Below, one piece after another: positions 7,580 through 9,285 of a DNA stretch of 9,285 bases (position 1 is its first letter; each line of letters opens with the position of its first letter). The notes beneath the pieces were generated by a model that saw only the letters and a program-made list of their open reading frames with translations, made no database searches and was not told where the DNA came from. A program made the translations under genes and the position numbers. The DNA is taken from positions 1-9,285 of the forward strand of contig JACZWN010000142.1 of the NCBI GenBank assembly GCA_022572105.1. Reading direction: 5' to 3'. The stretch comes from Pseudomonadota bacterium. GTDB taxonomy: Bacteria > Pseudomonadota > Alphaproteobacteria > Kiloniellales > J153.

Positions 7580-7624
7580 GACGCGGTTCGTCTACGCCGA
7601 TGCCGGCACCGACTTCGGCGAGGT

Positions 7625-7663
7625 CCGATTGCGTTTCACCGATTGCGGCGCTACCGGCCGGTA
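7625..7663. repeat. Short direct repeat and palindrome between the EF-G-like gene and msrP
   Basis: CCGATTGCG occurs at 7625-7633 and 7639-7647, and the perfect 12-base palindrome TACCGGCCGGTA lies at 7652-7663. There is no T-tract, so this is not a clear terminator for the preceding gene. Confidence 0.4.
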
Positions 7664-7691
7664 CCGGCGGAAAGACCCTACGCGCGCTCCG

Positions 7692-7720
7692 TTGATTTAC
7701 CTCGGCGCGGACGGCACACT
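7692..7720 (+). promoter_or_regulatory. Candidate promoter for msrP
   Basis: TTGATT (7692-7697), a 17-base spacer and CACACT (7715-7720) resemble a sigma70-type promoter about 60 bases upstream of the msrP start. The -10 match is modest. A direct repeat follows just after the expected transcription start. Confidence 0.35.
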
Positions 7721-7731
7721 AGGCGGCGTCC

Positions 7732-7758
7732 CGAGTCGATCACCCCCGAATCGATCAC
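7732..7758. promoter_or_regulatory. Possible operator: direct repeat CGARTCGATCAC upstream of msrP
   Basis: CGAGTCGATCAC (7732-7743) and CGAATCGATCAC (7747-7758) differ at one base and repeat every 15 bases, between the candidate promoter and the msrP ribosome-binding site. This position fits a regulator-binding site, but no regulator can be named. Confidence 0.4.
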
Positions 7759-7780
7759 GGGCATCATGGAGTCGCTTGCA

Positions 7781-8824
7781 ATGCTGATCAAGGTCAGGCG
7801 CGGCTGGGAGCTGCCGGAGTCGGCCGCCACGCCGGAGCACATCTTTCGCGACCGCCGCCGCCTGCTGAAGGCCGCGGCCGCCGGCCCCATCCTGTTGGCG
7901 GTGCCGGGAATTCTGGCCGGCTGCGGCGAGGCGCCGGATCGCGCCGACCAGGCCACCCAGGTCGCCCCGGAGAGTCAGGTTGCCGGCGCCGGTACCAGCG
8001 ACGCAACCGCCGCGGCGGACCCGAGCGCCCATCTCTATCCGGTGGCGCGCAACCTGCGCTACCGGCTCGACCGCGAGATCACGCCCGCGGAGCTGGCCAC
8101 GACCTACAACAACTACTACGAGTTCGGCTCCTCGAAGACCATCTGGAAGAAGGCCCAGGCGCTGCCGATCCGGCCCTGGATGGTGACCATCGACGGCTTG
8201 GTCGAGAACAAGATCGAGATCGGCGTCGACGATCTCTTGGCCAAGATGCCGCTGGAGGAACGCCTGTACCGCCTGCGCTGCGTCGAGGCCTGGGCCATGG
8301 CCGTGCCGTGGAGCGGCTTCGCGCTCAAGGCGCTCGTCGACTTGGCGCGACCGCTGGCTTCGGCCAAGTACCTGCGCATGGAGTCGTTCCACGACCCGGA
8401 GGTGGCGCGCGGACAGAAGGCCTCCTGGTATCCCTGGCCCTACATCGAGGGCCTGACGATGGCGGAAGCGCGCAACGAGCTCGCCTTCATCGCGACCGGC
8501 ATCTACGGCAAGCCCATGCCCAAGCAGAACGGCGCGCCCCTGCGCCTGGCGGTGCCGTGGAAGTACGGCTTCAAGTCGACCAAGGGCATCGTGCGCTTCA
8601 CCTTCACGGACGTGCGCCCCAACACCTTCTGGGAGAAGGTCGGGCCGGCGGAGTACGGCTTCTGGGCCAACGTCAACCCCGAGGTGCCGCACCCGCGCTG
8701 GTCCCAGCGGACCGAGCGCGTGCTCGGTCAGGACTACCGGGTCGACACCCAGCTGTTCAACGGCTACGCCGAGTTCGTCGCCGAGCTCTACACCGGCCTC
8801 GAAGGCGAGAAGCTGTTCATGTGA
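7781..8824 (+). CDS. msrP: Protein-methionine-sulfoxide reductase catalytic subunit MsrP (YedY)
   Basis: A 347-residue periplasmic molybdoenzyme that reduces methionine sulfoxide in proteins, normally with electrons from the membrane haem protein MsrQ. Family signatures are clear: YNNYYEFG (109-116), the core LEERLYRLRCVEAW with molybdenum-ligand Cys167, VPWSGF (175-180), YGKPMPKQNGAPLRL (242-256), WKYGFKSTK (260-268), YGFWANVNP (292-300) and HPRWSQ (304-309). E. coli MsrP has 334 residues. The N-terminus has a twin-arginine signal (DRRRLLK, 24-30) and a hydrophobic stretch ending in ILAGC (44-48). That is a lipobox, followed by an Ala/Gln/Asp-rich linker (about 49-82), so the mature enzyme may be a lipoprotein. 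The start at 7781 has GGAG (7768-7771) nine bases upstream and fits homologues; an in-frame ATG at 7766 lacks a ribosome-binding site. No msrQ follows within the window. Confidence 0.93.
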   Translation: MLIKVRRGWELPESAATPEHIFRDRRRLLKAAAAGPILLAVPGILAGCGEAPDRADQATQVAPESQVAGAGTSDATAAADPSAHLYPVARNLRYRLDREITPAELATTYNNYYEFGSSKTIWKKAQALPIRPWMVTIDGLVENKIEIGVDDLLAKMPLEERLYRLRCVEAWAMAVPWSGFALKALVDLARPLASAKYLRMESFHDPEVARGQKASWYPWPYIEGLTMAEARNELAFIATGIYGKPMPKQNGAPLRLAVPWKYGFKSTKGIVRFTFTDVRPNTFWEKVGPAEYGFWANVNPEVPHPRWSQRTERVLGQDYRVDTQLFNGYAEFVAELYTGLEGEKLFM

Positions 8825-8901
8825 AAAAGAAAGCAGTCTACTTTATTTCTCTGTTTTCCGTTATATTTCATGTACTTAGAGACATTTCCGCGCTGTCTTG
8901 A
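8821..8901 (+). CDS. Possible 26-residue membrane peptide overlapping the msrP stop
   Basis: A GTG at 8821 overlaps the msrP stop (GTGA) and opens 26 codons: KKKAVYFISLFSVIFHVL follows the start residue, then RDISALS and TGA at 8899-8901. The basic start plus hydrophobic stretch is what a tiny membrane peptide would look like, and the 4-base overlap could allow translational coupling. The AT-rich composition alone would favour hydrophobic codons, there is no independent ribosome-binding site beyond the msrP 3' end, and I know no homologue. It does not resemble MsrQ. Confidence 0.2.
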   Translation: MKKKAVYFISLFSVIFHVLRDISALS

Positions 8902-9048
8902 CGGTCAGTCCCACCGCCCCCGCGCGACGCGGATGCCGGCCCCGCGGGCAGCCCCGGTGCCCTGCCCATCGAGCAGGCGTGAGGTGTTCGTGCGCCCCGC
9001 CGGCTCACCCCGCGCGCGAGGCGTTCCCCGCTTCATAGGTCCGCGCGA

Positions 9049-9081
9049 TCTCTACGGGTCATTATCAGCGCTCCCTGGTAT
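9049..9081 (-). repeat. 33-bp repeat, third copy
   Basis: This copy matches the unit at 2861-2893 at 30 of 33 positions and in the same orientation, more than 6 kb away. No inverted partner is visible in the 220 bases to its left, so it is solitary here or its partner has been lost. It lies downstream of msrP. Confidence 0.8.
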
Positions 9082-9218
9082 AAACCGGCCGCGCCGGGCG
9101 CATGACGGCGACGCCCGCAAAGCCATTAAGAGTCCGGCAGGTTTTGCGAGGCCCGGCCACACGGCCGCGTCGCGCGGAGTTTCGAAAACCAGCCTAGCAA
9201 ATTTGCGTTTCGTTTGCT

Positions 9219-9256
9219 CCGCGCTCGCGCGCCTGCTACTTGGGGCGCGAGCGCGG
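9219..9256. other. Strong GC-rich hairpin
   Basis: CCGCGCTCGCGC (9219-9230) pairs perfectly with GCGCGAGCGCGG (9245-9256) around a 14-base loop. A second palindrome, CCGCCGGCGG, follows at 9260-9269, and a short T-run (GATTTTCTT) comes about 17 bases after the hairpin. The distance is long for a standard terminator; it may still mark a transcript end or a structured leader of a gene beyond the window. Confidence 0.5.
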
Positions 9257-9285
9257 GAACCGCCGGCGGGGGATTTTCTTGCTGC

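Larger units (their letters stand above)
8902..9285. other. Intergenic region downstream of msrP
   Basis: No supported gene is visible in these 384 bases. They contain a 33-bp repeat copy (9049-9081), a 10-base palindrome GCAAATTTGC (9197-9206), a strong GC hairpin (9219-9256), and otherwise GC-rich sequence with no recognisable reading on either strand. Confidence 0.5.

Noticed and set aside
7643..7780. Earlier starts for msrP at 7643 or 7766
   Set aside because: They add residues not found in MsrP and lack a Shine-Dalgarno; 7781 has GGAG at a good distance and leads directly into the Tat signal.
7697..8692. 331-codon minus-strand frame opposite msrP
   Set aside because: It is an antisense shadow with His/Arg/Gly/Leu-rich composition and no domain.

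Overview
The window is GC-rich DNA from a proteobacterium, most likely an alphaproteobacterium of the Rhodospirillales type. This placement is inferred from the protein families: a ribbon-helix-helix protein of the short alphaproteobacterial kind, an EF-G-like GTPase beside it, EttA, and a periplasmic methionine sulfoxide reductase subunit MsrP. No rRNA, tRNA or CRISPR array was found. I see no convincing new defence or metabolic system. The unusual content is in the repeats, the gene remnants and some odd features of the intact genes.

Layout. Positions 1-356 hold the 3' end of a kinesin-light-chain-type TPR gene, followed in another frame by a second, related TPR C-terminus with no front part. 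Positions 395-541 are a 147-bp AT-rich miniature inverted-repeat element with a GGCT direct repeat on each side. Positions 670-2343 (minus) encode the ABC-F translation factor EttA. Positions 2344-3331 contain no intact gene: a piece of a small membrane protein (plus strand), a 306-bp element bounded by 33-bp inverted repeats, and the C-terminal tail of an FMN-dependent alpha-hydroxy-acid dehydrogenase (minus strand). Positions 3332-4297 (minus) encode a 321-residue soluble protein that I do not recognise. Positions 4298-4766 are intergenic. Positions 4767-4800 are a strong terminator for minus-strand transcripts, preceded by the C-terminal tail of a GMC oxidoreductase (4826-4936) and an intact ribbon-helix-helix gene (4951-5262). 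Divergent from the latter is the EF-G-like GTPase (5540-7579), then msrP (7781-8824). The last 460 bases contain an AT-rich patch with a possible very small ORF, a third copy of the 33-bp repeat, and a strong GC hairpin.

How the parts relate. EttA and the EF-G-like protein both act, or probably act, on the ribosome but are far apart and not in an operon. MsrP repairs oxidised methionines in periplasmic proteins; its usual haem partner MsrQ is not next to it here. The three truncated C-terminal tails and the split TPR tail suggest a region shaped by repeated deletion or recombination, and two kinds of short inverted-repeat element lie among these scars.
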